Notes under the pieces: generated by a model
What the model saw: the letters and a program-made list of their open reading frames with translations, nothing else
Told to the model about the DNA's origin: nothing
The model's database searches: none
Shown here: positions 6,700-15,206 of the stretch, piece after piece
Layout: each line of letters starts with the position of its first letter
Position numbering within the stretch: the stretch's first letter is position 1
Position numbers and translations under genes: made by a program
DNA from: CAZMMV01 sp964637035
GTDB lineage: Bacteria; Bacillota; Clostridia; Tissierellales; Tissierellaceae
Length of the DNA: 34,750 bases
Reading direction: 5' to 3'
Assembly (NCBI GenBank): GCA_964637035.1
Contig: CAZWTU010000010.1
Location: 1-34,750 of the forward strand

Positions 6700-7950
6700 A
6701 TGGAAAAGGTATTAATAATTGCTAATGAGTTTCCACCAATGGGTGGAGCAGGTGTACAAAGGACTACAAAATTTGTTAAATACTTACCGGAGTTTGGGAT
6801 TGAACCCATAGTAGTAACTAAAAAACATGTAGGAGATTTAACAGATAAAACCTTACTAGAAGATTTATCGGAGGATCTAATGGTTTATAGACTTAAGCCA
6901 TATGACACTATGAATAGAAAAGGATTATTGAGACTACCCTTTAAATTTTTAGCTACAAGAATATTATCACCAGATTCAGAATACTTTTGGTATTTTTTAA
7001 ATAAAGATAAGGTTGCAGAGATAATTAAAAAAAATAATATAAAGTGCATATATACTACTTCTTTTCCTTATAGCTCACATCTAATGGGATTATATCTAAA
7101 AAGACTATTTCCAAGTATTAGATGGGTAACTGATTTCAGGGATGAGTGGACAAACAATCCTTATCATTTAGATAGTGTATATAGGAGAATTAAATTAAAT
7201 TTAGAAAAGAAAAAAGAATTATCTGTTACTGAAGAATGTGACTTTCTTATAACTAATACACCCTTTATGTTAGAAAACTTTGTAAAGGATGATCCTAGCC
7301 TGGTTGGACGATCTACTTATATACCAAATGGATATGATGATGATGACTTTAAAGATTTGAATAATCTTCGTGACGGTGGGGATAAATTTGTTATAACATA
7401 TACTGGGTCTTTATATGGTAGGCGAAATTTAAATGAATTTTTACAAGGCTTAAAGATATCTATAGATAATAATAAAATTGATAAAGAAAAATTGGAAATA
7501 AGAATAGTTGGAAATATATACCAGGATGTTATAGATGAGTATGCTAGAAATTATAATTTAGAAGGTATTATAAACTCCTTTGGATATATGCCACATAAAG
7601 AAAGTATACAAATGTTATATAATTCAGATATCCTACTATTAGTAATTGGTAAAGGGAAAGGATCTAAGAACTTCTACACGGGGAAGATATTTGAGTATAT
7701 AAGAGTTGACAGACCAATCTTAGCTATAGTTCCAAAAGATGGTGCTGCAGCACAGGTTATAAATGCTACTAATACTGGAAGCGTAATAGACCCTGATGAT
7801 ATAAATGGAATTAGTGGGGGTCTTGAAAGGTATTATATAGAGTGGTTAGAAGAAAAAACATCCCATAAATCAAATTGGGAGGAAATAAAAATATTTAGTA
7901 GAAAATCCCAAACAGAAAAGTTGGCAAAAATACTTAGAAATGAAAAGTAA
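6700..7950 (+). CDS. glycosyltransferase, GT4-like
   Basis: A 416-residue retaining glycosyltransferase of the GT-B fold. The N-terminal domain starts EKVLIIANEFPPMGGAGVQRTTKFVKYL, the sugar-acceptor side glycine loop; the C-terminal domain has VITYTGSLYGRRNLNEF, IRIVGN, IINSFGYMPHKES and ILLLVIGKGKGSKNFYTGKIFEYIRVDRPILA, where the E of GKIFEY occupies the nucleotide-binding Glu position. It belongs to the branch of GT4 enzymes found in surface polysaccharide clusters. The donor and acceptor cannot be read from sequence; because it lies 4 bases after wecC, a ManNAcA or related transferase is a fair guess. It is probably peripheral to the membrane. Confidence 0.85.
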   Translation: MEKVLIIANEFPPMGGAGVQRTTKFVKYLPEFGIEPIVVTKKHVGDLTDKTLLEDLSEDLMVYRLKPYDTMNRKGLLRLPFKFLATRILSPDSEYFWYFLNKDKVAEIIKKNNIKCIYTTSFPYSSHLMGLYLKRLFPSIRWVTDFRDEWTNNPYHLDSVYRRIKLNLEKKKELSVTEECDFLITNTPFMLENFVKDDPSLVGRSTYIPNGYDDDDFKDLNNLRDGGDKFVITYTGSLYGRRNLNEFLQGLKISIDNNKIDKEKLEIRIVGNIYQDVIDEYARNYNLEGIINSFGYMPHKESIQMLYNSDILLLVIGKGKGSKNFYTGKIFEYIRVDRPILAIVPKDGAAAQVINATNTGSVIDPDDINGISGGLERYYIEWLEEKTSHKSNWEEIKIFSRKSQTEKLAKILRNEK

Positions 7951-7975
7951 AGCAATAATTTAGGAAGGTGACCTT

Positions 7976-8443
7976 ATGAAAAAGAAATGGAATTGGATAG
8001 ATACAATGCTTATACTTATTGTAATTTTAGTAATCGTCGTGTTTTTAAATAGAAATAAAATAATGAACAAGGGTAAGGACATAGTTACGCTAGGTGGAAA
8101 AAATATAGTTATAACTCTGGAGGCAAACGAGCTTACTGAGGAAATGGTTTCAGAACTTAAAGTGGGAGACCAAATATTTTCACAAAACAAGCTTCAAAAA
8201 GGTTTTGTTGAAGAGATAAACATTAGTCCAAAGATAAATTCTATTGTAGGAGATAATGGAAAAATAATCACATATGAAGATGAGGAAGAAATACTAATAA
8301 CAGTAAAAATTAAAGCAGAGGTAGCGTCAAGTGGGCCATATATGGATTTGGGTGGTCAAGAGATAAAAGTAGGACTACCAATTATTATGAAAACAACTAC
8401 AGTTGAATTTCCTGGTACTATCAAACATATTGAGGTGAAATAA
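7976..8443 (+). CDS. membrane-anchored DUF4330-like protein (first of a pair)
   Basis: Single-pass protein of 155 residues. Residues 9-24 are a hydrophobic helix (DTMLILIVILVIVVFL) after a basic KKKW start, so the rest probably lies outside the membrane. The outer part is beta-rich, with ITLEANELTEEMVSELKVGDQIFSQ and a final GQEIKVGLPIIMKTTTVEFPGTIKHIEVK. The same design (N-terminal anchor, KVGDxI segment, C-terminal strand ending in a hydrophobic I-x-V) occurs in the next gene, so the two are likely diverged duplicates. DUF4330 proteins are often found near exopolysaccharide genes in Clostridia; no biochemical role is known to me. The start ATG 7976 follows GGAAGGTGA. Confidence 0.75.
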   Translation: MKKKWNWIDTMLILIVILVIVVFLNRNKIMNKGKDIVTLGGKNIVITLEANELTEEMVSELKVGDQIFSQNKLQKGFVEEINISPKINSIVGDNGKIITYEDEEEILITVKIKAEVASSGPYMDLGGQEIKVGLPIIMKTTTVEFPGTIKHIEVK

Positions 8444-8938
8444 TTGAGATTAATAGATAAAGAAGGTAGATTATTCGGCAAGATTAATATTCTAGATTTT
8501 ATTGCTATAGTTTTGGTATTATTTTTAATACTTTTATCATTTTTGAAGATAACTAATAAAGAGCTGTCAGATTTATCTGTAAAGGATGAAATAGTTAATG
8601 TAGAAGTGGAGGCATATATTGTTACAGACAAGGGTTATCTGGATGTAATTAAGGTAGGAGATAAATTAGGTGAAACTAAGCATTATCTAGAATCATCCGT
8701 TGAAGAGGTTGAATTACTGGATGTTGAAGTCACAAACTTGGACAAAGATGGAAACATAGTTGTATCTATTGATCCACTTATGGAAATGGCAAGAATAAAG
8801 TTTAAAGCTACAATACCATTTAAAGATCATAGTTATAAATTTGGTAAACAAGAGCTCAGGCAAGGAAAAATAATCTTTGTTGAATCAGATTTATATAGAC
8901 ATAAGGCACAAATAGTAAGTGTGAAGGTAGTTGATTAG
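8444..8938 (+). CDS. DUF4330-type membrane protein (second of a pair)
   Basis: A 164-residue protein with the typical DUF4330 opening, LIDKEGRLFGKINILDFIAIVLVLFLILL: a short cytosolic stretch followed by one membrane helix (about 16-33). The outer part includes VTDKGYLDVIKVGDKLGE, then VNLD-type strands and FGKQELRQGKIIFVE near the end. The start is TTG 8444, which touches the stop of the previous gene; GAGGTGA at 8434-8440 is well placed, so the two are translationally coupled. A TTG start is common in this window. It lies 2 bases before the polymerase gene, so the pair may be accessory to polymer assembly or export; that is inference only. Confidence 0.8.
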   Translation: MRLIDKEGRLFGKINILDFIAIVLVLFLILLSFLKITNKELSDLSVKDEIVNVEVEAYIVTDKGYLDVIKVGDKLGETKHYLESSVEEVELLDVEVTNLDKDGNIVVSIDPLMEMARIKFKATIPFKDHSYKFGKQELRQGKIIFVESDLYRHKAQIVSVKVVD

Positions 8939-8940
8939 GT

Positions 8941-10512
8941 ATGGGAATTAAAAAGACTTTGAGAGAAAGCTTTATTTTCAATATACTATTATATCTAAAA
9001 AAGTTATCAGATAATAGTGTCTTATTTAAGATAAAGGGAATTAATAACAGTAAGAATAGGATAAAAGAAAATAATTATAAAACATGGATGAGTACAAGTT
9101 TTATATATTTGTTTTTTATGAATCTAGATAAAAAAATTATGAAAACAGAAGAAAAAATATTCAATTCCTTTAAGAACAGCAGGCTATTAAGCAGGTTTAA
9201 TAATATAGGGACATCCAGTAATAAGGCTAGAAGTAGGACTATTAGAGAAAATAGTTATTTATCTAAAATAATTCATAAAATTAAGGGTCATGGAACTTGG
9301 TTTGACTTGTTAATTCTTATCCCTGCAGCTTATGTAGTTGTAGATTTTGTAATAAGAAGAGTTAGAGTATTAGCACCCTTTGGATCCATATGGGATGAAG
9401 TATTGTTAATTATTCTAGTTGGGTATTTAATTATAAAAAGAGTTATGAGTGGTGGGAAAATCAGCTATAATTTTACCCCAATGGATTTGCCCTTAGTAAT
9501 ATATATAATCTTGGGGATTACTCATGTGCTAATAATAGCACCTAGTATGAATATAGCTATAGAGGGATTTAGGGCTGTATTTCAGCATATTTTATGGTAC
9601 TTTGTAGCGACACAATTTATTCGAAATATTAAAGACTCAATAAGGGTTATCAATTTTATGCTTACCATAGGCTTATTTATGGGATTGCATTCAATATATC
9701 AATACCTGGCAAAAGTACCTATGCCAGGCAATTGGGTAGACACAACTGAAAACATAACAACAAGGGCTTTTTCTATAATCGGGAGTCCAAATATATTAGG
9801 GGTTATTTTTGTATTATTTATACCAATTGCAATCTCAATGTTTATTACACAAAAAGATAAACATATGAAGATATTTTATTTTATTACAAGTGCAATGATG
9901 ATTGTAGGACTACTCCTTACTTTATCCAGGGGTGCTTGGTTAGCTTTTGGATTATCTATTTTTGTTTTTATAATTACTTTAAACCCAAGACTTATAGTTC
10001 CTTTCTTGGTTTTCATAGGTATATTTATTTTGTTTGGTGGTAGTTTAAGTCAAAGATTGTTATTTATGTTATCACCAATATATTTAATTAAATCCGCCTC
10101 AGGTGGAAGACTATATAGATGGGAAATAGGAATGAAAATTTGGAAAAGATCTAAATTATTTGGTGTTGGCTTAGGAAGATATGGTGGTGCGGTTGCTATA
10201 AATAATTCCTTGGCACCTTTTTACTTAGATAATTACTATTTAAAGACATTAGTAGAAATGGGTATATATGGCATATTAGGATTAACTTTTGTTGTAATAT
10301 CTTTTATCATATCTACCTCAAAAATGATAATACATCAAAATAAAATAGAAAACAAGATTATAATTATTGGATTATTTTCAGGTGCTATAGGAGTAATTGC
10401 ACAAAACTTTGTTGAAAATATATTTGAAGTTCCTGCAATGATTGCATATTTCTGGATAGTAGTAGCTTTAATTAATACATTTGCACCTAAGGAAGAATCC
10501 AATATAAATTGA
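8941..10512 (+). CDS. O-antigen ligase / Wzy-type polymerase family membrane protein
   Basis: A 523-residue polytopic protein. Residues 1-115 are soluble and strongly basic, an extension not usual for the family. From about 122 there are roughly ten membrane segments. The Wzy_C (O-antigen ligase) signature lies in the middle: FSIIGSPNILGVIFVLFIPIAISMFI, then LLTLSRGAWLAFGLSI with the conserved Arg of SRGAW, then a loop with GRLYRWEIGMKIWKRSKLFGVGLGRYGG. This loop is the expected catalytic periplasm-side region. Such proteins polymerise repeat units or transfer glycans on the outer face of the membrane. Neighbouring genes for ManNAc chemistry and pyruvylation suggest it polymerises the secondary wall polymer or ligates it to peptidoglycan. 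No obvious ribosome site precedes ATG 8941, which follows the previous stop by 2 bases (coupling). Confidence 0.88.
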   Translation: MGIKKTLRESFIFNILLYLKKLSDNSVLFKIKGINNSKNRIKENNYKTWMSTSFIYLFFMNLDKKIMKTEEKIFNSFKNSRLLSRFNNIGTSSNKARSRTIRENSYLSKIIHKIKGHGTWFDLLILIPAAYVVVDFVIRRVRVLAPFGSIWDEVLLIILVGYLIIKRVMSGGKISYNFTPMDLPLVIYIILGITHVLIIAPSMNIAIEGFRAVFQHILWYFVATQFIRNIKDSIRVINFMLTIGLFMGLHSIYQYLAKVPMPGNWVDTTENITTRAFSIIGSPNILGVIFVLFIPIAISMFITQKDKHMKIFYFITSAMMIVGLLLTLSRGAWLAFGLSIFVFIITLNPRLIVPFLVFIGIFILFGGSLSQRLLFMLSPIYLIKSASGGRLYRWEIGMKIWKRSKLFGVGLGRYGGAVAINNSLAPFYLDNYYLKTLVEMGIYGILGLTFVVISFIISTSKMIIHQNKIENKIIIIGLFSGAIGVIAQNFVENIFEVPAMIAYFWIVVALINTFAPKEESNIN

Positions 10513-10532
10513 TAAAGGGGGTAGCTATTACT

Positions 10533-12740
10533 ATGAAGGTACTTCATCTAATTAGTGGTGGGGATACTGGTGGGGCCAAGACTCATATAATATCCTTGAT
10601 AAAAGGTATAAATAAACTTAGTGAAGCCAAAATTATTTGCTTTATTGAAGACAGTTTTTATTATGATTCTAAATCTGCTGGAATAAATATTGAAGTTTAT
10701 AAACAAAAAAAGAGATATGATATGTCCGTTGTAGGTCGGCTTGTTAATGAAATCGAATCAAAGGACTATGATATTGTTCATTGCCATGGTGCAAGGGCTA
10801 ATTTTATAGCAATGTTTCTTAAAAACAAGATAAGGAAGCCCTTGATTACTACAATACATAGTGATTATAAATTAGATTTTAAAGATAACTTTTATAAGAG
10901 AGTTGTATTTACAACATTAAATAAAATTGCCCTAAAGAAGTTTCAATACTATATTGCTGTTTCGGATACCTTTAAAGAAATGTTAGTAGATAGGGGATTT
11001 AAGGGAGAAAACATATTTACTGTATATAATGGGATTGATATGGGTCAAAAAATTGAATATATATCAAAGAATGATTTTTTAAATAGATATGGAATAGATT
11101 ATAAAGGAAAAACCATTGTTGGCATAATGGCTAGACTAGACAAAGTAAAAGATCATGAAACTTTTATTAGGGCTGCCTCTATTGTATTAAAAAAACGTAA
11201 AGATGTAATATTTTTAATTGGTGGAGAGGGCAATGATAGGGAAAGGTTAATATCATTAGTAGAGGAACTCCATATAAGTGAATATGTTCATTTTCTAGGC
11301 TTTGTAGAAGACCCCTATTCATTTTTAAATGCTATAGATATAAACACCTTAACTTCACTTAGTGAAAGTTTTCCATATGCAGTACTTGAAGGTGCCTTAA
11401 TGAAAAGGACAATTATTTCAACCAATGTAGGTGGGTTAAAGAAACTAATTGATCAAGATGAAAATGGATATTTACTTGATGTAGGTGACTATAAAGAAAT
11501 AGCTAATAAGATAGATTTTTTAGCATCAAATAAATCTAAAGCTAAAGAAATGGGTGAAAATCTATATCTCAAAGTAAAAGACAACTACTCCTCTCATGCA
11601 ATGGCAAAGGAACATCTTGTAATTTATGAAAAAGTGCTTAATGCTAGAAATTCAATTCTTATATCTGGATATTATGGATTTGATAATAGTGGGGATGATG
11701 CTATTTTAAAAGCTATAATTAAAGATTTTAGACAACATAATAAAAAAATGAGTATAAAAGTTCTTTCTAATGATCCATCTAAAACTAAGAGTATGTATCC
11801 AGTAGAAACTATAGATAGATTTAAATTTAAAAAGGTATTTTATGCAATAAAAGAAGCTAGTTTATTTATTTCTGGTGGTGGGTCTTTGTTACAAGATGTA
11901 ACAAGTACTCGTTCTCTATTGTATTATTTATTGCTAATGAAATTGGCAAAAATAATGAAAAAGCCTGTAATGGTCTATGCAAATGGTATTGGCCCAATAG
12001 AGAAAAAGGCAAACCGTTTTTTAGCCAAGAAAATATTAAATAAGGTTGATTTAATAACTTTAAGAGATGAGGATTCTAAGGATTATTTAAATAAACTTGG
12101 AGTAAATAATAAAAATGTTTTTGTTACAGCAGACCCTGTATTTACCCTTGACCCAGCACCAATTCAAAGGGTAAAGGAAATACTTAAAGATGAAAATATA
12201 CCTATTGATAGGAAATTTATAGGTATTTCTGTAAGAAAGTGGGATAGGTCTCATGATTTAATTAATAGTATGGCAAATATAATAAAATATATAGTAAAAG
12301 AATACAAGGTAAATGTAATATTAATACCAATGCATTATCCTGAAGATGTAGATATAAGTTTTCAAATAAAAGAAAAGGCATCTATAAAATCTTGTTATAT
12401 GCTAAAGGGTAAATATAAAGTAGAGGAAATAATGGGTATTATAAAAGAACTTGAAATCATAGTGGCAATGAGATTACATTCTTTGATATATGCAGCTACA
12501 CAGAAGGTTCCCATGGTAGGAATATCATATGACCCTAAGGTAGATGGAATACTTAAATCCATTGAGATGGATTATATTTGCAGAGTAGAAGATTTATCCT
12601 ATGAGGATCTAAAAGAGAAGATAGACTTAGTTTGGAAAGAAAGAGATAAGTTAAAGGAAATTCTAATTGAAAAGGATAATAATTTAAGAGACTTGGCCTT
12701 ATCTAATGTTACTATGGCACTAGAACTTTTAAAGGAGTAA
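10533..12740 (+). CDS. fusion: GT4 glycosyltransferase + CsaB polysaccharide pyruvyl transferase
   Basis: Two full enzymes in 735 residues. Residues 1-370 are a GT4 glycosyltransferase: VLHLISGGDTGGAKTHI, VHCHGARANF, VSDTFKEML, IMARLDKVKDHETFI, FLIGGEG and the E-x7-E motif ESFPYAVLE (Glu278, Glu286). Residues about 374-735 are CsaB, which transfers pyruvate from PEP to a ManNAc of the secondary wall polymer to form the ketal recognised by SLH domains: ILISGYYGFDNSGDDAIL, ISGGGSLLQDVTS and AMRLHSLIYAA with His649, the expected catalytic His. The linker is only a few residues (ALNARN-like). ATG 10533 is preferred (AAGGGGG 11 bases upstream); TTG 10509 would add 8 residues and has no ribosome site. 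It follows the polymerase gene and precedes tagA by 4 bases, the usual csaB-tagA pairing. Confidence 0.92.
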   Translation: MKVLHLISGGDTGGAKTHIISLIKGINKLSEAKIICFIEDSFYYDSKSAGINIEVYKQKKRYDMSVVGRLVNEIESKDYDIVHCHGARANFIAMFLKNKIRKPLITTIHSDYKLDFKDNFYKRVVFTTLNKIALKKFQYYIAVSDTFKEMLVDRGFKGENIFTVYNGIDMGQKIEYISKNDFLNRYGIDYKGKTIVGIMARLDKVKDHETFIRAASIVLKKRKDVIFLIGGEGNDRERLISLVEELHISEYVHFLGFVEDPYSFLNAIDINTLTSLSESFPYAVLEGALMKRTIISTNVGGLKKLIDQDENGYLLDVGDYKEIANKIDFLASNKSKAKEMGENLYLKVKDNYSSHAMAKEHLVIYEKVLNARNSILISGYYGFDNSGDDAILKAIIKDFRQHNKKMSIKVLSNDPSKTKSMYPVETIDRFKFKKVFYAIKEASLFISGGGSLLQDVTSTRSLLYYLLLMKLAKIMKKPVMVYANGIGPIEKKANRFLAKKILNKVDLITLRDEDSKDYLNKLGVNNKNVFVTADPVFTLDPAPIQRVKEILKDENIPIDRKFIGISVRKWDRSHDLINSMANIIKYIVKEYKVNVILIPMHYPEDVDISFQIKEKASIKSCYMLKGKYKVEEIMGIIKELEIIVAMRLHSLIYAATQKVPMVGISYDPKVDGILKSIEMDYICRVEDLSYEDLKEKIDLVWKERDKLKEILIEKDNNLRDLALSNVTMALELLKE

Positions 12741-12744
12741 ATAA

Positions 12745-13500
12745 ATGGAGAGTATAAAGATATTTGGAGTCAAGATAGACAATTTAAGCTTTAACGAGGC
12801 TGTGGAAGAAATTGAAAAGTATTTAAGGGGCAATAGTTTGAAAACCATATACACTCCCAATCCGGAAATAGTAATGGGTGCTAAAGATGATGAAAGTTTA
12901 AAAAACCTTATAAACAGTGGGGATATGGTTACAGCTGATGGAATTGGACTAATCTATGCCTGTAAAATCAAAGGTAAACCATTAAAAGAAAGAGTAACAG
13001 GATACGATTTATCTTTAAAACTCTTAGAAATAGGAAATGATAATTCATATAGTATATATCTTTTAGGAGGTAAAGAAGGTGTAGCCAAAAAAGCCGGAGA
13101 AAATATAGGGATAGATTATCCAAATATAAATATTGCAGGTTATCATCATGGGTACTTTAAAGGCAGCCATAATGGTTATGAAAACCATATAGAAGAAAAA
13201 AATATTATAGATGAAATAAATTTATCCAATCCAGATATAATTTTTGTAGGATTAGGATTTCCCAACCAAGAAAAATGGATAAAGGCAAATAAGGCTAAGA
13301 TAAAGGGAAAAATTATAATAGGAAATGGGGGAGTAATGGATATATTATCTGGTAATAGTAAACCAGCCCCTCATATATATAGAAAGATAGGTTTAGAGTG
13401 GTTATATAGGTTGATAAAAGAACCATCTAGAATAAAAAGGCAAATAATTATACCTAAATTTATGTTAATGGTAATATTTTCCAAGAATGTAATAGAGTAA
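12745..13500 (+). CDS. tagA: WecG/TagA/CpsF family N-acetylmannosamine transferase
   Basis: Transfers ManNAc from UDP-ManNAc to GlcNAc-PP-undecaprenol, the second step of wall teichoic acid linkage units and of related secondary wall polymers. At 251 residues it is normal length. Thr37 (YTPNPEIV) and Asp65 (TADGIGLIYA) match the residues reported to be critical in TagA. GLGFPNQEKWI and GNGGVMDILSGNSKPAP are family motifs, and the C-terminal EPSRIKRQIIIPKFM is the basic appendage that binds the membrane lipid substrate. It lies 4 bases after the CsaB fusion. In csaB-containing Clostridia the ManNAc it adds is a likely site of pyruvylation. No tagO homologue is in the window. Confidence 0.93.
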   Translation: MESIKIFGVKIDNLSFNEAVEEIEKYLRGNSLKTIYTPNPEIVMGAKDDESLKNLINSGDMVTADGIGLIYACKIKGKPLKERVTGYDLSLKLLEIGNDNSYSIYLLGGKEGVAKKAGENIGIDYPNINIAGYHHGYFKGSHNGYENHIEEKNIIDEINLSNPDIIFVGLGFPNQEKWIKANKAKIKGKIIIGNGGVMDILSGNSKPAPHIYRKIGLEWLYRLIKEPSRIKRQIIIPKFMLMVIFSKNVIE

Positions 13501-13512
13501 AGGAGAAGTTTT

Positions 13513-14373
13513 ATGAAAAATGAAGAAAAGTGGTATAAAATTTTATTTTCTTATGCTGTAATAACAATAGGTGTATTTATGATGTCCATAGCTTTAAATT
13601 ATTTTCTAGCACCTAATACAATAGCACCTGGTGGCGTTACTGGATTTTCAATAATATTTGAAAAAATAAGCCTTGTACCAATTTATATAACAAACTTAGC
13701 AATCAATATTCCGCTATTTATATTGGGAGCTAAAACATTAGGAAAATCTTCAGCTATTAAGACTTTATATGCTACATTAATATTGTCACTTTTTTTAAAA
13801 ATATTACCCCCAATTGTACTAACTCATGATCTTTTGCTTTCAGCTATTTTTGGAGGCTTATTAGCAGGAATTGGATTAGGCTTAGTTTTTAAATTTGATG
13901 GGACTACAGGGGGCACAGATTTAGCAGGTGCTATTTTAAATAGAAAGTTTCCAAGGCTTAGTTTACCAACATTTATGATGATAATTGATTTGCTGGTAGT
14001 AGGATTTGCTGGTATAGTAGAAAAGAAAATTGAAACATCTCTCTACTCAGTAATAGCATTATATGTAACCATAAAAGTAGTAGATACTATATTAGAAGGT
14101 ATGGGGTATTTAAAAGGCTTCTATATTATCACTAGCAAACCCGATGAAATTGCTGAAAGTCTTATGGTAGAATTAAATAGAGGGGTAACTTCTTTAAAAG
14201 GCAAGGGAATGTATACCAAAAAAGATAGGGATGTACTTTTGTGTGTAGTTCCAAGGGTTCAGTTTACTAAGGTGAAGGATATAGTACAAGAAATTGATGA
14301 TAAAGCCTTTGTAATGGTAACAGAGATGTATGAGGCTATAGGTGAAGGCTTTAAACAAGTCTCACAAAAATAA
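13513..14373 (+). CDS. YitT family membrane protein
   Basis: A 286-residue protein with about five membrane segments (residues 9-30, 48-70, 78-98, 108-125, 150-170) followed by a DUF2179 C-terminal domain from about 215 (GKGMYTKKDRDVLLCVV, DDKAFVMVTEMYEAIGEGF). NYFLAPNTIAPGGVTGFSIIF and FDGTTGGTDLAGAIL are family hallmarks. The role of YitT proteins is not known. AGGAG at about 13500-13504 is 8 bases before ATG 13513, and 12 bases separate it from tagA. Its presence here could be incidental or reflect a shared promoter with the wall genes. Confidence 0.88.
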   Translation: MKNEEKWYKILFSYAVITIGVFMMSIALNYFLAPNTIAPGGVTGFSIIFEKISLVPIYITNLAINIPLFILGAKTLGKSSAIKTLYATLILSLFLKILPPIVLTHDLLLSAIFGGLLAGIGLGLVFKFDGTTGGTDLAGAILNRKFPRLSLPTFMMIIDLLVVGFAGIVEKKIETSLYSVIALYVTIKVVDTILEGMGYLKGFYIITSKPDEIAESLMVELNRGVTSLKGKGMYTKKDRDVLLCVVPRVQFTKVKDIVQEIDDKAFVMVTEMYEAIGEGFKQVSQK

Positions 14374-14390
14374 TAGGAGGGAAGGAAAAT

Positions 14391-15206
14391 ATGGAATTAA
14401 AGGAAACAGCTTGTAAAATAAGAGTAGATATTATAAATATGTTAGAAAAATCTCAATCAGGTCACCCAGGCGGTTCTTTATCTGCTGTTGAAATATTAAC
14501 TGCATTATATTTTAAGGAGATGAATATAGATCCTAAAAATCCAAAAATGGAAGATAGGGACAGATTTGTATTATCTAAGGGTCATGCAACACCAGTATTA
14601 TATAGTACATTAGCTCAAAGGGGATTTTTTCCTCTTGAAGAGTTAGACAGATTTAGGAAATTAGGTTCCATCCTACAGGGACATCCAGATATGAAGGAAA
14701 TCCCAGGAGTAGATATGACTACGGGTTCCTTAGGACAAGGTCTTGCAGCGGCAAATGGCATGGCCTTAGCAGGTAAGATCGATAAGAAGGATTATAGGGT
14801 TTATGCCATGATTGGAGACGGGGAAGTTCAAGAAGGAATCATATGGGAAGCAGCTATGTTTGCAGCTCACTATAAACTAGATAATATTACAGTATTTTTA
14901 GATAATAATGGCTTACAAATAGATGGGACAAATGAAGAAGTAATGAATGTAGACCCTTTGGATAAGAAATTTGAAAGTTTTGGCTGGAATGTTATCAAAA
15001 TTGATGGCCACTCTTTTGATGAAATATTTAAGGGAATTGAAGATGCAAAAAATACTAAGGGAAAACCAAGTGTGATTATAGCAAAAACCATAAAAGGAAA
15101 GGGAATATCCTATATGGAAAACCAAGCTGGATGGCATGGAAAAGCGCCAACTTATGAAGAAGCATGCCTTGCTTTGGAAGAATTAGGAGGTATATTAAAT
15201 GACTAA
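14391..15206 (+). CDS. transketolase, N-terminal (pyrophosphate-binding) subunit
   Basis: The first half of a split transketolase, 271 residues. SGHPGGSLSAVEIL (residues about 21-34) and SKGHATPVLYSTLA match the thiamine-pyrophosphate domain; GDGEVQEGIIWEAAMFAAHYKLDNITVFLDNN is the metal/pyrophosphate motif (GDG...NN). It works only with the second subunit, encoded next with an 8-base overlap. It moves two-carbon units between sugar phosphates in the non-oxidative pentose phosphate pathway; E4P and ribose-5-P for aromatic amino acids and nucleotides come from this step. Split forms are frequent in Clostridia and archaea. The ribosome site AGGAGGGAAGG lies just before ATG 14391. Confidence 0.95.
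   Translation: MELKETACKIRVDIINMLEKSQSGHPGGSLSAVEILTALYFKEMNIDPKNPKMEDRDRFVLSKGHATPVLYSTLAQRGFFPLEELDRFRKLGSILQGHPDMKEIPGVDMTTGSLGQGLAAANGMALAGKIDKKDYRVYAMIGDGEVQEGIIWEAAMFAAHYKLDNITVFLDNNGLQIDGTNEEVMNVDPLDKKFESFGWNVIKIDGHSFDEIFKGIEDAKNTKGKPSVIIAKTIKGKGISYMENQAGWHGKAPTYEEACLALEELGGILND

Noticed and set aside
14870..15137. Minus-strand frames opposite transketolase
   Set aside because: The plus strand holds the clear thiamine-binding motif; the opposite frames show no start signal or homology.
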